Below, piece after piece: positions 8,395-17,106 of a DNA stretch of 64,000 nt. The DNA is from Cupriavidus sp. IDO (GTDB lineage Bacteria; Pseudomonadota; Gammaproteobacteria; Burkholderiales; Burkholderiaceae), in NCBI RefSeq assembly GCF_000812465.1, contig NZ_JWMA01000081.1:1-64000 (forward strand), given 5' to 3'. Both the position numbers and the translations under genes were made by a program. Position 1 is the first letter of the stretch. The number at the start of each line of letters is the position of its first letter. The notes below the pieces were generated by a model. The model had not been told where the DNA came from, ran no database searches, and was given only the letters and a program-made list of their open reading frames with translations.

Positions 8395-9183
8395 ATGTCC
8401 GATCAGAAGATCGTGAATTCAATCGCTGCGCGGCTGCGCGAAGCCGAGGCCTCGCGCCAGACCATCGCGCCGGTGCGCGGCGAGATCGCGCTCGACGACA
8501 TTGCGACCGCCTACGCCGTCCAGCAGGCGAACGTCGATGCGCGCCTGGCCAACGGCGAGCGCATCGTCGGCCGCAAGATCGGCCTGACGTCGCTGGCGGT
8601 GCAAAAGCAACTCGGCGTCGACCAGCCGGACTTCGGCGCGCTGTTCGCGAGCATGGCCTATGGCGACGGCCAGCCGATGCCGCTGTCGCGCCTGATCCAG
8701 CCGAAGATCGAGGCGGAGATCGCGCTCGTGCTGGAACACGACCTCACACACGAGAAACACACGTTCGCCGACATCCTGCGCGCGACGGCGTACGCGCTGG
8801 CTGCCATCGAGGTCGTCGACAGCCGGATCCAGAACTGGGACATCCGCTTCGTCGACACGGTCGCCGACAACGCATCGAGCGCGCGGTTTGTGCTCGGTAG
8901 CCGCCCGGTGCCACTGTCCGCCATTGACCTCACCGCCTGCGCCATGACGCTCTCCCGCGACGGTGAAGTGCTGTCGCAGGGCAGCGGTGCGGCGTGCCTG
9001 GGCAATCCGCTGAACGCGGCGGTCTGGCTGGCGGACCGGATGGCACAGCTGGGCACGCCGCTGCGTGCCGGCGATGTCGTGCTGACCGGCGCGCTCGGCC
9101 CGATGGTGGCCGTCACCCGGCCGGGCACATTCACCACCGAAATCGAAGGACTCGGCAGCGTCCGCGCGACGTTCACTGAATAA
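8395..9183 (+). CDS. mhpD: 2-hydroxypenta-2,4-dienoate hydratase (2-keto-4-pentenoate hydratase)
   Basis: The 262-residue protein belongs to the fumarylacetoacetate hydrolase-like hydratase family. The motifs IVGRKIGLTS, PKIEAEIALVLE and the C-terminal DVVLTGALGPMV are those of MhpD/XylJ enzymes. The EIA segment carries metal-binding acids. It adds water to 2-hydroxypentadienoate, the product of MhpC, to give 4-hydroxy-2-oxovalerate. AAGGAGAG (8384-8391) precedes the start. It follows mhpB by 18 bases. Confidence 0.94.
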   Translation: MSDQKIVNSIAARLREAEASRQTIAPVRGEIALDDIATAYAVQQANVDARLANGERIVGRKIGLTSLAVQKQLGVDQPDFGALFASMAYGDGQPMPLSRLIQPKIEAEIALVLEHDLTHEKHTFADILRATAYALAAIEVVDSRIQNWDIRFVDTVADNASSARFVLGSRPVPLSAIDLTACAMTLSRDGEVLSQGSGAACLGNPLNAAVWLADRMAQLGTPLRAGDVVLTGALGPMVAVTRPGTFTTEIEGLGSVRATFTE

Positions 9184-9196
9184 CGAGGGCAACCCT

Positions 9197-10165
9197 ATGG
9201 CTTCCAAAAAACTCAAGGCAGCGATCATCGGCTCCGGCAACATCGGCACGGACCTGATGATCAAGATCCTGCGCAACAGCAAGCATCTGGAGATGGCGGC
9301 AATGGTCGGCATCGACCCGGCGTCCGACGGACTGGCGCGCGCCGCCCGCCTGGGCGTCGCGACCACGCACGAGGGCGCCGAAGGGCTGACGCGCCTGCCG
9401 GTGTTCGATGACATCGACTTCGTCTTCGACGCCACCTCTGCCGGCGCGCACGTGAAGAACGATGCGCTGCTGCGCAAGCTCAAGCCAGGCTTGCGCCTGA
9501 TCGACCTGACGCCCGCGGCGATCGGCCCGTACTGCGTGCCGGTCGTCAACCTCGATGCGCATCTGGACGCGCCGAACGTGAACATGGTCACCTGCGGCGG
9601 CCAGGCCACGATTCCCATCGTGGCGGCCGTGTCGCGCGTGGCCAGGGTCCACTACGCGGAGATCGTCGCCTCGATCAGCAGCAAGTCGGCCGGCCCGGGC
9701 ACCCGCGCCAACATCGACGAGTTCACCGAGACCACATCCAAGGCCATCGAGGTTGTCGGTGGCGCGGCCAGGGGCAAGGCCATCATCGTGCTCAACCCGG
9801 CCGAGCCGCCGGTCATGATGCGCGACACCGTCTACACACTGTCCGACCTGGCCGACCGGGAAAAGATCGAAGCCTCGATCGCCGAGACCGTCCGCGCCGT
9901 GCATGCCTATGTGCCCGGCTATCGCCTCAAGCAGACCGTGCAGTTCGATGAGATCCCTGCCAGCGCTCCCTTGAATGTACCGGGCCTGGGCCGCTTCAGC
10001 GGCCTGAAGACTTCGGTGTTCCTCGAAGTCGAGGGCGCCGCCCACTACCTGCCTGCCTACGCAGGCAATCTCGACATCATGACCTCCGCCGCGCTCGCCA
10101 CTGCCGAGCGGATGGCGCAATCGCTGCTGACTGCCGCAGCGGCCACTGAAGGAGCCTGCGCATGA
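9197..10165 (+). CDS. mhpF: Acetaldehyde dehydrogenase (acylating)
   Basis: The 322-residue enzyme converts acetaldehyde, NAD+ and CoA to acetyl-CoA. The Rossmann motif (IIGSGNIGTDLM) opens the protein, and the catalytic cysteine lies in NMVTCGGQATIP. In known systems MhpF works as a channelling complex with the aldolase MhpE. Here the two genes overlap by four bases (ATGA), which fits translational coupling and equal expression. Confidence 0.95.
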   Translation: MASKKLKAAIIGSGNIGTDLMIKILRNSKHLEMAAMVGIDPASDGLARAARLGVATTHEGAEGLTRLPVFDDIDFVFDATSAGAHVKNDALLRKLKPGLRLIDLTPAAIGPYCVPVVNLDAHLDAPNVNMVTCGGQATIPIVAAVSRVARVHYAEIVASISSKSAGPGTRANIDEFTETTSKAIEVVGGAARGKAIIVLNPAEPPVMMRDTVYTLSDLADREKIEASIAETVRAVHAYVPGYRLKQTVQFDEIPASAPLNVPGLGRFSGLKTSVFLEVEGAAHYLPAYAGNLDIMTSAALATAERMAQSLLTAAAATEGACA

Positions 10166-11196
10166 GCACCCCCGCCAAGAAACTTTATATCTCCGATGTG
10201 ACGCTGCGCGACGGTAGTCACGCAGTCCGACATCAGTACTCGATCCAGAACGTGCAGGACATCGCCCGCGCGCTCGACCGCGCCAGGGTCGACAGCATCG
10301 AAGTCGCGCACGGCGACGGCCTGCAGGGCTCGAGCTTCAACTATGGCTTCGGCGCGCACAGCGATCTGGAATGGATCGCCGCCGTGGCCGACGTGGTCAA
10401 GCACGCAAAGATCGCCACCCTGCTGCTACCCGGCATCGGCACCACGCACGACCTGAAAGCCGCCTACGAGGCCGGCGCGCGCGTGGTCCGCATCGCCACG
10501 CACTGCACCGAGGCGGACATCTCAAAGCAGCACATCGAGTATGCGCGCGAACTCGGCATGGACACGGTCGGCTTCCTGATGATGAGCCACATGACCACGC
10601 CGGAGAACCTCGCCGTCGAAGCGAAGAAGATGGAAAGCTACGGCGCGACCTGCATCTATGTGGTCGACTCGGGCGGCGCGCTGTCGATGAACGACGTGCG
10701 TGCGCGCTTCCGTGCGCTCAAGGATGTCCTGAACCCTGACACGCACACCGGGATGCACGCGCACCACAACCTGTCGCTCGGCGTCGCCAACTCGATCGTC
10801 GCCGTCGAGGAAGGCTGCGACCGCATCGATGCGTCGCTGGCCGGCATGGGTGCCGGGGCGGGCAATGCACCGCTGGAGGTGTTCATCGCCGCGGCCGAAC
10901 GCCTGGGCTGGAATCACGGCACCGACTTGTACACGCTGATGGATGCGGCCGACGACATCGTGCGTCCGCTGCAGGACCGCCCGGTGCGGGTCGACCGCGA
11001 AACGCTCGCGCTCGGCTATGCGGGCGTCTATTCGAGCTTCCTGCGCCACTCGGAAGTGGCCGCGCAGAAATACGGCCTGAAGACCGTGGACATCCTCGTC
11101 GAACTGGGCAAGCGCCGGATGGTGGGCGGCCAGGAGGACATGATCGTTGACGTCGCACTGGATCTGAAGAACCGCGCGCTCGAGGCGCAACAATGA
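10162..11196 (+). CDS. mhpE: 4-hydroxy-2-oxovalerate aldolase
   Basis: This 344-residue DRE-TIM-type metal-dependent aldolase splits 4-hydroxy-2-oxovalerate into pyruvate and acetaldehyde. The N-terminal VTLRDGSHAVRH supplies the catalytic Arg, the metal-binding Asp and the catalytic His region. HAHHNLSLG supplies the metal-binding His pair. The length matches the family. It overlaps mhpF by four bases and is followed by a strong hairpin before the transporter gene. Confidence 0.95.
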   Translation: MSTPAKKLYISDVTLRDGSHAVRHQYSIQNVQDIARALDRARVDSIEVAHGDGLQGSSFNYGFGAHSDLEWIAAVADVVKHAKIATLLLPGIGTTHDLKAAYEAGARVVRIATHCTEADISKQHIEYARELGMDTVGFLMMSHMTTPENLAVEAKKMESYGATCIYVVDSGGALSMNDVRARFRALKDVLNPDTHTGMHAHHNLSLGVANSIVAVEEGCDRIDASLAGMGAGAGNAPLEVFIAAAERLGWNHGTDLYTLMDAADDIVRPLQDRPVRVDRETLALGYAGVYSSFLRHSEVAAQKYGLKTVDILVELGKRRMVGGQEDMIVDVALDLKNRALEAQQ

Positions 11197-11199
11197 GGT

Positions 11200-11231
11200 G
11201 GTCGGCGGCGCGCGTTGCCACGCCGCCGACC
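11200..11231 (+). terminator. Strong hairpin after mhpE, inside the mhp operon
   Basis: GGTCGGCGGCG (11200-11210) and CGCCGCCGACC (11221-11231) form a perfect 11-bp stem with a 10-base loop, starting four bases after the mhpE stop. No T-run follows. It could be a partial terminator or an mRNA-stabilising element separating mhpABDFE from mhpTC. Confidence 0.5.
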
Positions 11232-11299
11232 GCGTGAATGACCCCGAAGAACAGGCCTCCACCCAGAGAGGCTCGCATCCGCCATGACGGAGACAACCG

Positions 11300-12565
11300 A
11301 TGAACACGTTTCGAACAGGTAGCGCCAGCACAAGCGGCGCGAACGGCGGCATCACCACGATCGGCCTGTGCCTGGCCATCGCGCTGCTCGAAGGGCTGGA
11401 CCTGCAGTCGGCAGGCGTCGCCGCACCGCGCATCGCAAAGGAGTTCTCGCTCTCGGTGGCGCAGATGGGCTGGGCATTCAGTGCCGGCGCCATCGGCCTG
11501 CTGCCGGGTGCGGCGCTGGGCGGCCGGCTCGCCGACCGCCTGGGCCGCAAGCGCGTGCTGATGTTGTCGGTAGCCTTGTTCGGCGCGCTTTCGCTGGCGA
11601 CGACTCTGGTATGGAACCTGGAAAGCCTGCTTGTCACCCGCCTGCTGACCGGACTTGGCCTGGGCGCCGCGATGCCGAACCTGATCGCGTTGTGTTCGGA
11701 AGCCACATCGCCGCGGCAACGCAGCACGGCTGTCGGGGCAATGTATTGCGGCATGCCTCTCGGCGCGGCGATTGCGGCGGCGATCGGCATCGCCAGCCCC
11801 GGCGACGAAGGCTGGCGGCACATCTTCTATGTCGGGGGATTCGGCCCGCTGCTGATGCTGCCGCTGCTTGCGCTGTGCCTGCGCGAGTCGGTGCAGTTCG
11901 TCCAAACCAGGGCAACAGCAGCCAGCCATACCGCCTCCGGCTTTGCCAGTGCGCTGTGGCGCGATGGGCGCGCGCGCATCACGCTGGCGCTGTGGATCAG
12001 CTATCTCGGCACGTTGATCGTCTTGTATTTTCTGATGAACTGGCTCCCGTCGATGGTGGTGTCGAACGGCCTCTCCCGCGTACAGGCGGGGTTCACGATG
12101 ATGATGTTCAACATCGGCGGCGGCATCGGCGCGGTCGGCATTGCCAACTTGATGGACCGCTTCGGCCGGCGCCTCACTGTAATTGCCCTGTATGTGGGGA
12201 TCGCGGTTGCGCTTGCAGCCCTGGCGGGTGCGGGCGGTAGCGCGTCGATGGCTTGGGGGGCGTTCTTCTGCGGCCTGTTCCTCGTCGGCGGGCAGTCGGT
12301 GCTGTACTCGCTGGCGGGCCAGGCATATCCCACCGAGGTCCGCGGCACCGGTGTCGGCGCGGCGGTTGCCGTTGGCCGGATCGGTTCGATTCTCGGGCCG
12401 CTTGTCGCGGGCCAACTGTTCGCGCTTGGCCAAAGCGCATCAGTGCTGGTCGCGGCAAGCATTCCGCTGATCGTCGTGGCGGCGCTTGCCGCCCTGGCGG
12501 TGGTGGGTTCATTCGCGTCGCGCCCTTTGCCAGGCGCTGCGCTGCCTGGCGGGCGAGGCGCCTGA
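11300..12565 (+). CDS. mhpT: MFS transporter for hydroxyphenylpropionate (AAHS family)
   Basis: The 421-residue protein has about twelve hydrophobic helices and the aromatic acid:H+ symporter signature: the LEGLDLQSAGVAAP-type first helix with its conserved Asp, GGRLADRLGRKRVL in loop 2-3, and LMDRFGRRLTV in loop 8-9. E. coli MhpT imports 3-(3-hydroxyphenyl)propionate. Its place between mhpE and mhpC supports the same role here. It starts 103 bases after mhpE with ACGGAGA upstream. Confidence 0.88.
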   Translation: MNTFRTGSASTSGANGGITTIGLCLAIALLEGLDLQSAGVAAPRIAKEFSLSVAQMGWAFSAGAIGLLPGAALGGRLADRLGRKRVLMLSVALFGALSLATTLVWNLESLLVTRLLTGLGLGAAMPNLIALCSEATSPRQRSTAVGAMYCGMPLGAAIAAAIGIASPGDEGWRHIFYVGGFGPLLMLPLLALCLRESVQFVQTRATAASHTASGFASALWRDGRARITLALWISYLGTLIVLYFLMNWLPSMVVSNGLSRVQAGFTMMMFNIGGGIGAVGIANLMDRFGRRLTVIALYVGIAVALAALAGAGGSASMAWGAFFCGLFLVGGQSVLYSLAGQAYPTEVRGTGVGAAVAVGRIGSILGPLVAGQLFALGQSASVLVAASIPLIVVAALAALAVVGSFASRPLPGAALPGGRGA

Positions 12566-12645
12566 CGGCGCGCCGATCCAACCCCGGCGCCACGCGTTTT
12601 CGATTCAAGACCAAGTTCAATTTCATTCCAGGAAGGAAGATCATC

Positions 12646-13515
12646 ATGAATGCAACAGCACAAGCGATCACGGAAGCCTCGACGAGCAGGTTTGTCACCG
12701 TGAAGGACGGCAACACCGAATTCCGGATCCACTACAACGATGCGGGATCGGGTGCCGAGACCGTGGTTATGCTGCACGGCTCGGGCCCCGGTGCGACTGG
12801 CTGGGCCAACTTCAACCGCAACGTCGAGCCGCTGGTCGCGGCCGGCTATCGCGTGTTGCTGGTGGATTGCCCCGGCTGGGGCAAGAGCGATCCGGTCGTC
12901 AATACCGGATCACGCTCGGAGCTGAACGGCCGCGTGCTCAAGGCAGTGCTGGACGCACTGGACATTGAGCGGGTCCATGTGCTCGGCAATTCGATGGGTG
13001 GGCACAGCGCTGTCGCCTTCGCTCTGGCCAATCCGCAGCGCGTCGGCAAGCTCGTGCTGATGGGCGGCGGCACCGGAGGCCCGAGCCAGTTCGTGCCGAT
13101 GCCGACCGAAGGCATCAAGCTGCTCAACGGCCTGTATCGCGAGCCCACCATCGAAAACCTGAAGCGGATGATGAATGTGTTCGTCTACGACGCCAGCTCG
13201 CTGACCGACGAACTGATGCAGGCCCGCCTGGACAACATGCTCGCGCGGCGTGAGCACCTGGAGAACTTCGTCAAGAGCCTCGCGGCCAATCCGAAGCAGT
13301 TCACCGACTACGGTCCACGCCTGTGCGAGATCGCCGCGCCCACGCTGGTGATCTGGGGCCGCGATGACCGTTTCGTGCCGATGGATGTGGGCCTGCGGCT
13401 GATCGCCGGCATGCAGGATGCGCAGATGCACATCTTCAATCGCTGCGGCCACTGGGCGCAATGGGAGCACGCGGATGCGTTCAACCGGATGGTGATCGAC
13501 TTCCTGGCACATTGA
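12646..13515 (+). CDS. mhpC: 2-hydroxy-6-oxonona-2,4-dienedioate hydrolase (C-C hydrolase)
   Basis: This 289-residue alpha/beta hydrolase hydrolyses the ring-fission product to 2-hydroxypentadienoate and succinate. The catalytic Ser is in LGNSMGGHSAVAF (about residue 116), the Asp in WGRDDRFVP and the His in RCGHWAQWE. The oxyanion region HGSGPGATGW is typical of meta-cleavage hydrolases. GGAAGGAAG precedes the ATG at 12646. In E. coli mhpC is third in the operon; here it is last, after the transporter. Confidence 0.94.
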   Translation: MNATAQAITEASTSRFVTVKDGNTEFRIHYNDAGSGAETVVMLHGSGPGATGWANFNRNVEPLVAAGYRVLLVDCPGWGKSDPVVNTGSRSELNGRVLKAVLDALDIERVHVLGNSMGGHSAVAFALANPQRVGKLVLMGGGTGGPSQFVPMPTEGIKLLNGLYREPTIENLKRMMNVFVYDASSLTDELMQARLDNMLARREHLENFVKSLAANPKQFTDYGPRLCEIAAPTLVIWGRDDRFVPMDVGLRLIAGMQDAQMHIFNRCGHWAQWEHADAFNRMVIDFLAH

Positions 13516-13545
13516 CGCGCGCTTGCCGCCGCCTGATGCCCCCCT

Positions 13546-13573
13546 CCCCTGGCAATGTAACAGTGCCTCGGGG
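13546..13573 (+). terminator. Possible weak terminator hairpin after mhpC
   Basis: CCCCTGGCA (13546-13554) can pair imperfectly, with a bulge, with TGCCTCGGGG (13564-13573). No T-run follows, so this is a weak call. Confidence 0.25.
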
Positions 13574-13689
13574 AGTGTTATGCCGCTATCCACTGAAAGC
13601 GTGGGCCCCGTCACGTAGCTCGCCTTGTCGGACAACAACCAGGCGACGGCTTCGGTGGTGTCGCTAAGCTGGCCTGCGACCCATCGGGA

Positions 13690-14026
13690 TAACGGCTACC
13701 GGCAGGCGAAGACCAAGGAACAGATGCAGCGGGAGAATCCTATGGACCTGAGCGCTTGCCCCTCTCGGATAAGGCGCGAAGCAGGGCGCTGCGGCGGCAC
13801 AATATGCCTCGGCAGAATGGGTCAGCGCGCTTCGCGGCAGTTCCCTGAGCCTCTTGGCGCCCCCGTCGACCATTGCTGCGAGGACCTCCCTGTCCAGATC
13901 CTCGTCCACCACGAAGTGGCTCAGTCCTCCAGAAGCCACGATCGAGACTCGTTGGTTTCCTGGTTTGGCTTCAATTACGCGCTTCATTGCTACCCCGATG
14001 TCGTAGCAGCGGGCATTCGCCACTGA
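13690..14026 (-). pseudogene. Remnant of a LigB-type extradiol dioxygenase (C-terminal part)
   Basis: On the minus strand the segment ARCYDIGVAMKRVIEA, then RVSIVASGGLSHFVVDEDLD and REVLAAMVDGGAKRLRELPR reproduces the C-terminal part of class III (LigB-fold) dioxygenases, including the conserved SGGLSHF histidine. The rest of the domain is missing on both sides: the frame upstream is unrelated, and downstream it ends in sequence without family likeness. It is best read as a decayed, truncated gene. The surrounding 13,516-14,533 stretch holds no intact gene that I recognise. Confidence 0.6.
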
Positions 14027-14375
14027 CTTCCGCTAGAGGCATTTCAGCGCCCTGCCAAACGCGTGAGCGCATTATGTTCTGGCCGACCGCAAAGGACCTG
14101 CCCCTCGCACTGCGAAATAGCCGCCGGACCGCCGCATCGCCATATTTGTCGGCCGTCTCGCCACAGCGCGTCCAGAGCTCCTTGCTTATGCTCGCCCGCA
14201 ACTCCACGGCGGCAGCCAGCCTTATGACGGTCTTGAGCGCATCGCGACTGGCGATAGCTTCCTGAAGGAGGAGCACCGCCGCCTCCCTGTCGCGGGCGGA
14301 CACAATGGGCTCGCAAGGCGCGGCGTCGACCATCGCTTCACGAACCTGGCGCATCAGGCTTTTAGCCATGCACAA
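13971..14375 (-). CDS. Uncharacterised reading frame, possibly not a gene
   Basis: The 134-codon frame begins MCMAKSLMRQVREAMVDA and is mostly helical in character (EAAVLLLQEAIASRDALKTVI). I recognise no family. Its last third overlaps, in another frame, the LigB remnant, so at least its C-terminal end is probably not a native protein. No clear ribosome site precedes it. It is listed because the first 90 residues look more protein-like than a chance frame. Confidence 0.25.
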   Translation of the reverse strand: MCMAKSLMRQVREAMVDAAPCEPIVSARDREAAVLLLQEAIASRDALKTVIRLAAAVELRASISKELWTRCGETADKYGDAAVRRLFRSARGRSFAVGQNIMRSRVWQGAEMPLAEVSGECPLLRHRGSNEARN

Positions 14376-14533
14376 ATGGCACCAATCGGGTTGGCGTGAG
14401 CGACGGCTCGACCGCAGGGCGATGATCGACCAACTCCTTCAGCATCGCAACAATGGGGCGCATTCAGCCTTGACGATGAATCGACCGGGATTCAGCTGGT
14501 TCCGAAACAGGACAGGCCGATTGCATCGGCTTG

Positions 14534-15814
14534 CTACGCTTCTTTGCTCGCAGGGAGCGTCGCGGGATACTTTCCGAGCAGTACCACCGCCAAGGCAGAA
14601 ACCACGCAAATCAGGGCGGAAGCTTGATGGATAGGTCCGTACGACTTGAAGTGATCAAACGCAAGCCCGTAGATAAAGGGGCCGACGGCCGCTCCGACTG
14701 TAGCGCAGCCGAATAAGGCGCCGTAAATTACACCGAATGCGCGCTTGCCGAAATACTTGCGCGTCAAATATGGGATGATGTCCCCCTCCGTCCCCGTGGA
14801 AATGCCGAGCAAAAAGGCTGCAAGCAGGATATAGGCTGGATCGTGTGCCAAGCCACTCAAGAGAATGGCAAATGCAACCGCTCCCAGGAAGAATGCAATC
14901 AAGCCGACGAGGGGCGCGAAGACACGGTCCAGGACGAAGCCCACGCCGACCCGTGAGACGGCCAACCCCACTCCGACAAGCGCCGCGCTGCGAGCAGCCA
15001 CGTCCCTCCCCAGTCCGGTGTCGCTGGCAAAGGCCGGCAGATGGACGAAACCGCCGAGAACGCTGGACGATACCAGGAAAACAACCACACCAAGCAGCCA
15101 GAAACGATAGTTCGCCAGGGCTTCCCGCAGCGTCATGCCGCTCTGCGCATCGACCAGCGCGTTCATCGCCTTGCGCTCTCGCTGGCGGTCAGCGAGCGTT
15201 CTGAAGATGATCTGATGCGCGATAAGGCCGAGGCCCAAAGCCAGCGCTGCGAAAATTTCGTAGGAATGTCGCCAGTCGGTGACGGTGGTGAGGTAATTGG
15301 CCGCAATCGGTGCGGCGTAGCCACCGATGCCGGTGCCGATCATGCCGAATCCCAGAGCCATTCCAAGCCGCGCTTCGAAGACGCTTGGAAGCACGGCCAA
15401 ATAGCCCGCCGCGGTGGTGGAGGCTCCAGTGACGCCAATCAGGAACCCGACGATTCCCACGTAGGCGTGATTGGCCGGGGCCAACGCCAGTGCCAGGAGA
15501 GAGGCAGCGAACAAAACGATGGAATAGCCAATGACCTTGCCCCAGCCGATGCGGTCGGCCGCGTATCCGGCAATCGGCGCACCAATGGCGGTGCCGACCA
15601 TGGCGAGCATTGGCAATAGCGCCACGTCAGCTCTGCTCCACTGAAACGAAACCGTCATGGCCTTGAGGAAAACGCCGACGACACTGAAAAACATCGGGCC
15701 GAAGCCGAAGGTCAACCCAAGCGCTACCCCCAATACGATGACCACCTTGCTGGTATTACCCAGGTCCTGCTGCGCAACCAACGGCGCATATGTCGGCCTG
15801 TTCGGATAACTCAT
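14534..15814 (-). CDS. MFS transporter, monocarboxylate-carrier-like
   Basis: The 426-residue membrane protein has twelve predicted helices. It opens with VVIVLGVALGLTFGFGPMFFSVVGVFLKAM and carries FGMIGTGIGGYAAP and TRKYFGKRAFGVIYGALFGCATVG, patterns common in MCT/oxalate-formate-type MFS carriers. GAGGAG lies eight bases upstream of the start. It precedes, on the same strand but upstream in map position, the racemase-enolase-aldehyde dehydrogenase genes and could import their substrate. The local GC content looks slightly lower than in the flanking mhp and beta-oxidation operons. Confidence 0.85.
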   Translation of the reverse strand: MSYPNRPTYAPLVAQQDLGNTSKVVIVLGVALGLTFGFGPMFFSVVGVFLKAMTVSFQWSRADVALLPMLAMVGTAIGAPIAGYAADRIGWGKVIGYSIVLFAASLLALALAPANHAYVGIVGFLIGVTGASTTAAGYLAVLPSVFEARLGMALGFGMIGTGIGGYAAPIAANYLTTVTDWRHSYEIFAALALGLGLIAHQIIFRTLADRQRERKAMNALVDAQSGMTLREALANYRFWLLGVVVFLVSSSVLGGFVHLPAFASDTGLGRDVAARSAALVGVGLAVSRVGVGFVLDRVFAPLVGLIAFFLGAVAFAILLSGLAHDPAYILLAAFLLGISTGTEGDIIPYLTRKYFGKRAFGVIYGALFGCATVGAAVGPFIYGLAFDHFKSYGPIHQASALICVVSALAVVLLGKYPATLPASKEA

Positions 15815-15924
15815 TATCTTGTCTCCTCAATCATTACTGTCAGACCTGCTGTACCTGGATGCCATGCCCTTTTTCATGAAGGCGCGCTTTTGTTTCGCAT
15901 CCCAGTGCACGGCTACGGGAAAAT

Positions 15925-17106
15925 TCAAGGCAGGCCTGGTATGCCGGCTTCGCTTGACGTCAACAATCGCTCCATCACTTCGCCGCCAAAGTCCAGCTCT
16001 TCCAGAAGGTTGCGCATGTCAGCCCCAGCGACGCCGACAGGCCGGCACGGCGCCGACGGCGTGCCGCTGAATCTGGGAGCCGGAGCGGGCTGGGTGATGC
16101 CGTTTATCCGGACGAACGTGCCGCGCGCCTCGTTATGGGGATGCTGTGCGGCCTCAGACAAGTCCAGGACAGGGGCAAAGCAGACATCGGTACCCTCGAG
16201 CAACTCGCACCATTGCTGACGTGTCTTTTGCCGGAAGACTTCGGCGACGCGCGCCTTCAATGCCGGCCATCGGCCGGCATCCCATTGGGCGTCGAAATCC
16301 GGGTCGGTGAGCCCGCATTTCTCGCGCAGCAACGCATAGAACTGGGGCTCCATGGACCCAATGGAGATGTACTTTCCGTCAGCGCACACGTAGACGTCGT
16401 AGAACGGCGCACCGCCATCGCCGTTATTCGTGCCGGCCTCTGCGTTCCATAATCCGCATGAGTGCCAGCCCTGGATCAGCGCCGTCAACAAGGCGGAGCC
16501 GTCGGTAATCGCCGCGTCCACGACCTGGCCTTCTCCCGTTGCTTGCGCATGCGAGACGGCGGCCATTACACCAAAGGCAAGCAGCATGCCGCCGCCGCCG
16601 AAGTCGCCTATCAGTCCGGGCGTTGGCACAGGGGCCTGGCCTCGTCGCGCCGTGGAGTGCAACGCTCCGGTCAGCGCAATGTAGTTGATGTCGTGGCCTG
16701 CTGCCTGCGCCAGCGGTCCGTTCTGCCCCCAGCCGGTGACCCGGCCGTAGACCAGACTTGGACGACGTTGCAGGCACACATCCGGCCCGAGACCCAGGGA
16801 CTCCATGACACCGGGCCTGAAGCCCTCGATCAGGATGTCGGCACGCTCGACCAGCCGCAACGCAACCTCTCTGGCCTCGGGCTGCTTGAGGTCCAGCGCG
16901 ATCGATTCACGTCCGCGCGACAGCACGTCGCTGTCGCGGGCCGTTAGCGTGGCCATGCCCTCGGCCTTGCCACTGCGCCTGGCCGGACGGTCGATACGGA
17001 TGACGCGAGCGCCCTGATCCGCCAACATCATGCCCGCGAAAGGGGCTGGACCGAGGCCAGCGAATTCCACCACCGTAAGGTGGGACAAAGGACCAGCGCG
17101 TTCCAT
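15925..17106 (-). CDS. Alpha-methylacyl-CoA racemase / CaiB-BaiF family protein
   Basis: The 393-residue family III CoA-transferase homologue belongs to the racemase branch. H138 (AAGHDINYIALTG), D168 (LIGDFGGGGM) and E253 (SMEPQFYALL) match the three catalytic residues of Mycobacterium tuberculosis MCR (H126, D156, E241) with one constant offset of 12. The RVTGWGQNGPLAQ stretch is also diagnostic. The expected reaction is epimerisation of a 2-methyl- or 2-aryl-acyl-CoA. The ATG at 17106 overlaps the stop of the upstream enolase gene (TGATG), so the two are translationally coupled. A GTG at 17109 is the alternative start. A second homologue lies at 25,677. Confidence 0.85.
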   Translation of the reverse strand: MERAGPLSHLTVVEFAGLGPAPFAGMMLADQGARVIRIDRPARRSGKAEGMATLTARDSDVLSRGRESIALDLKQPEAREVALRLVERADILIEGFRPGVMESLGLGPDVCLQRRPSLVYGRVTGWGQNGPLAQAAGHDINYIALTGALHSTARRGQAPVPTPGLIGDFGGGGMLLAFGVMAAVSHAQATGEGQVVDAAITDGSALLTALIQGWHSCGLWNAEAGTNNGDGGAPFYDVYVCADGKYISIGSMEPQFYALLREKCGLTDPDFDAQWDAGRWPALKARVAEVFRQKTRQQWCELLEGTDVCFAPVLDLSEAAQHPHNEARGTFVRINGITQPAPAPRFSGTPSAPCRPVGVAGADMRNLLEELDFGGEVMERLLTSSEAGIPGLP

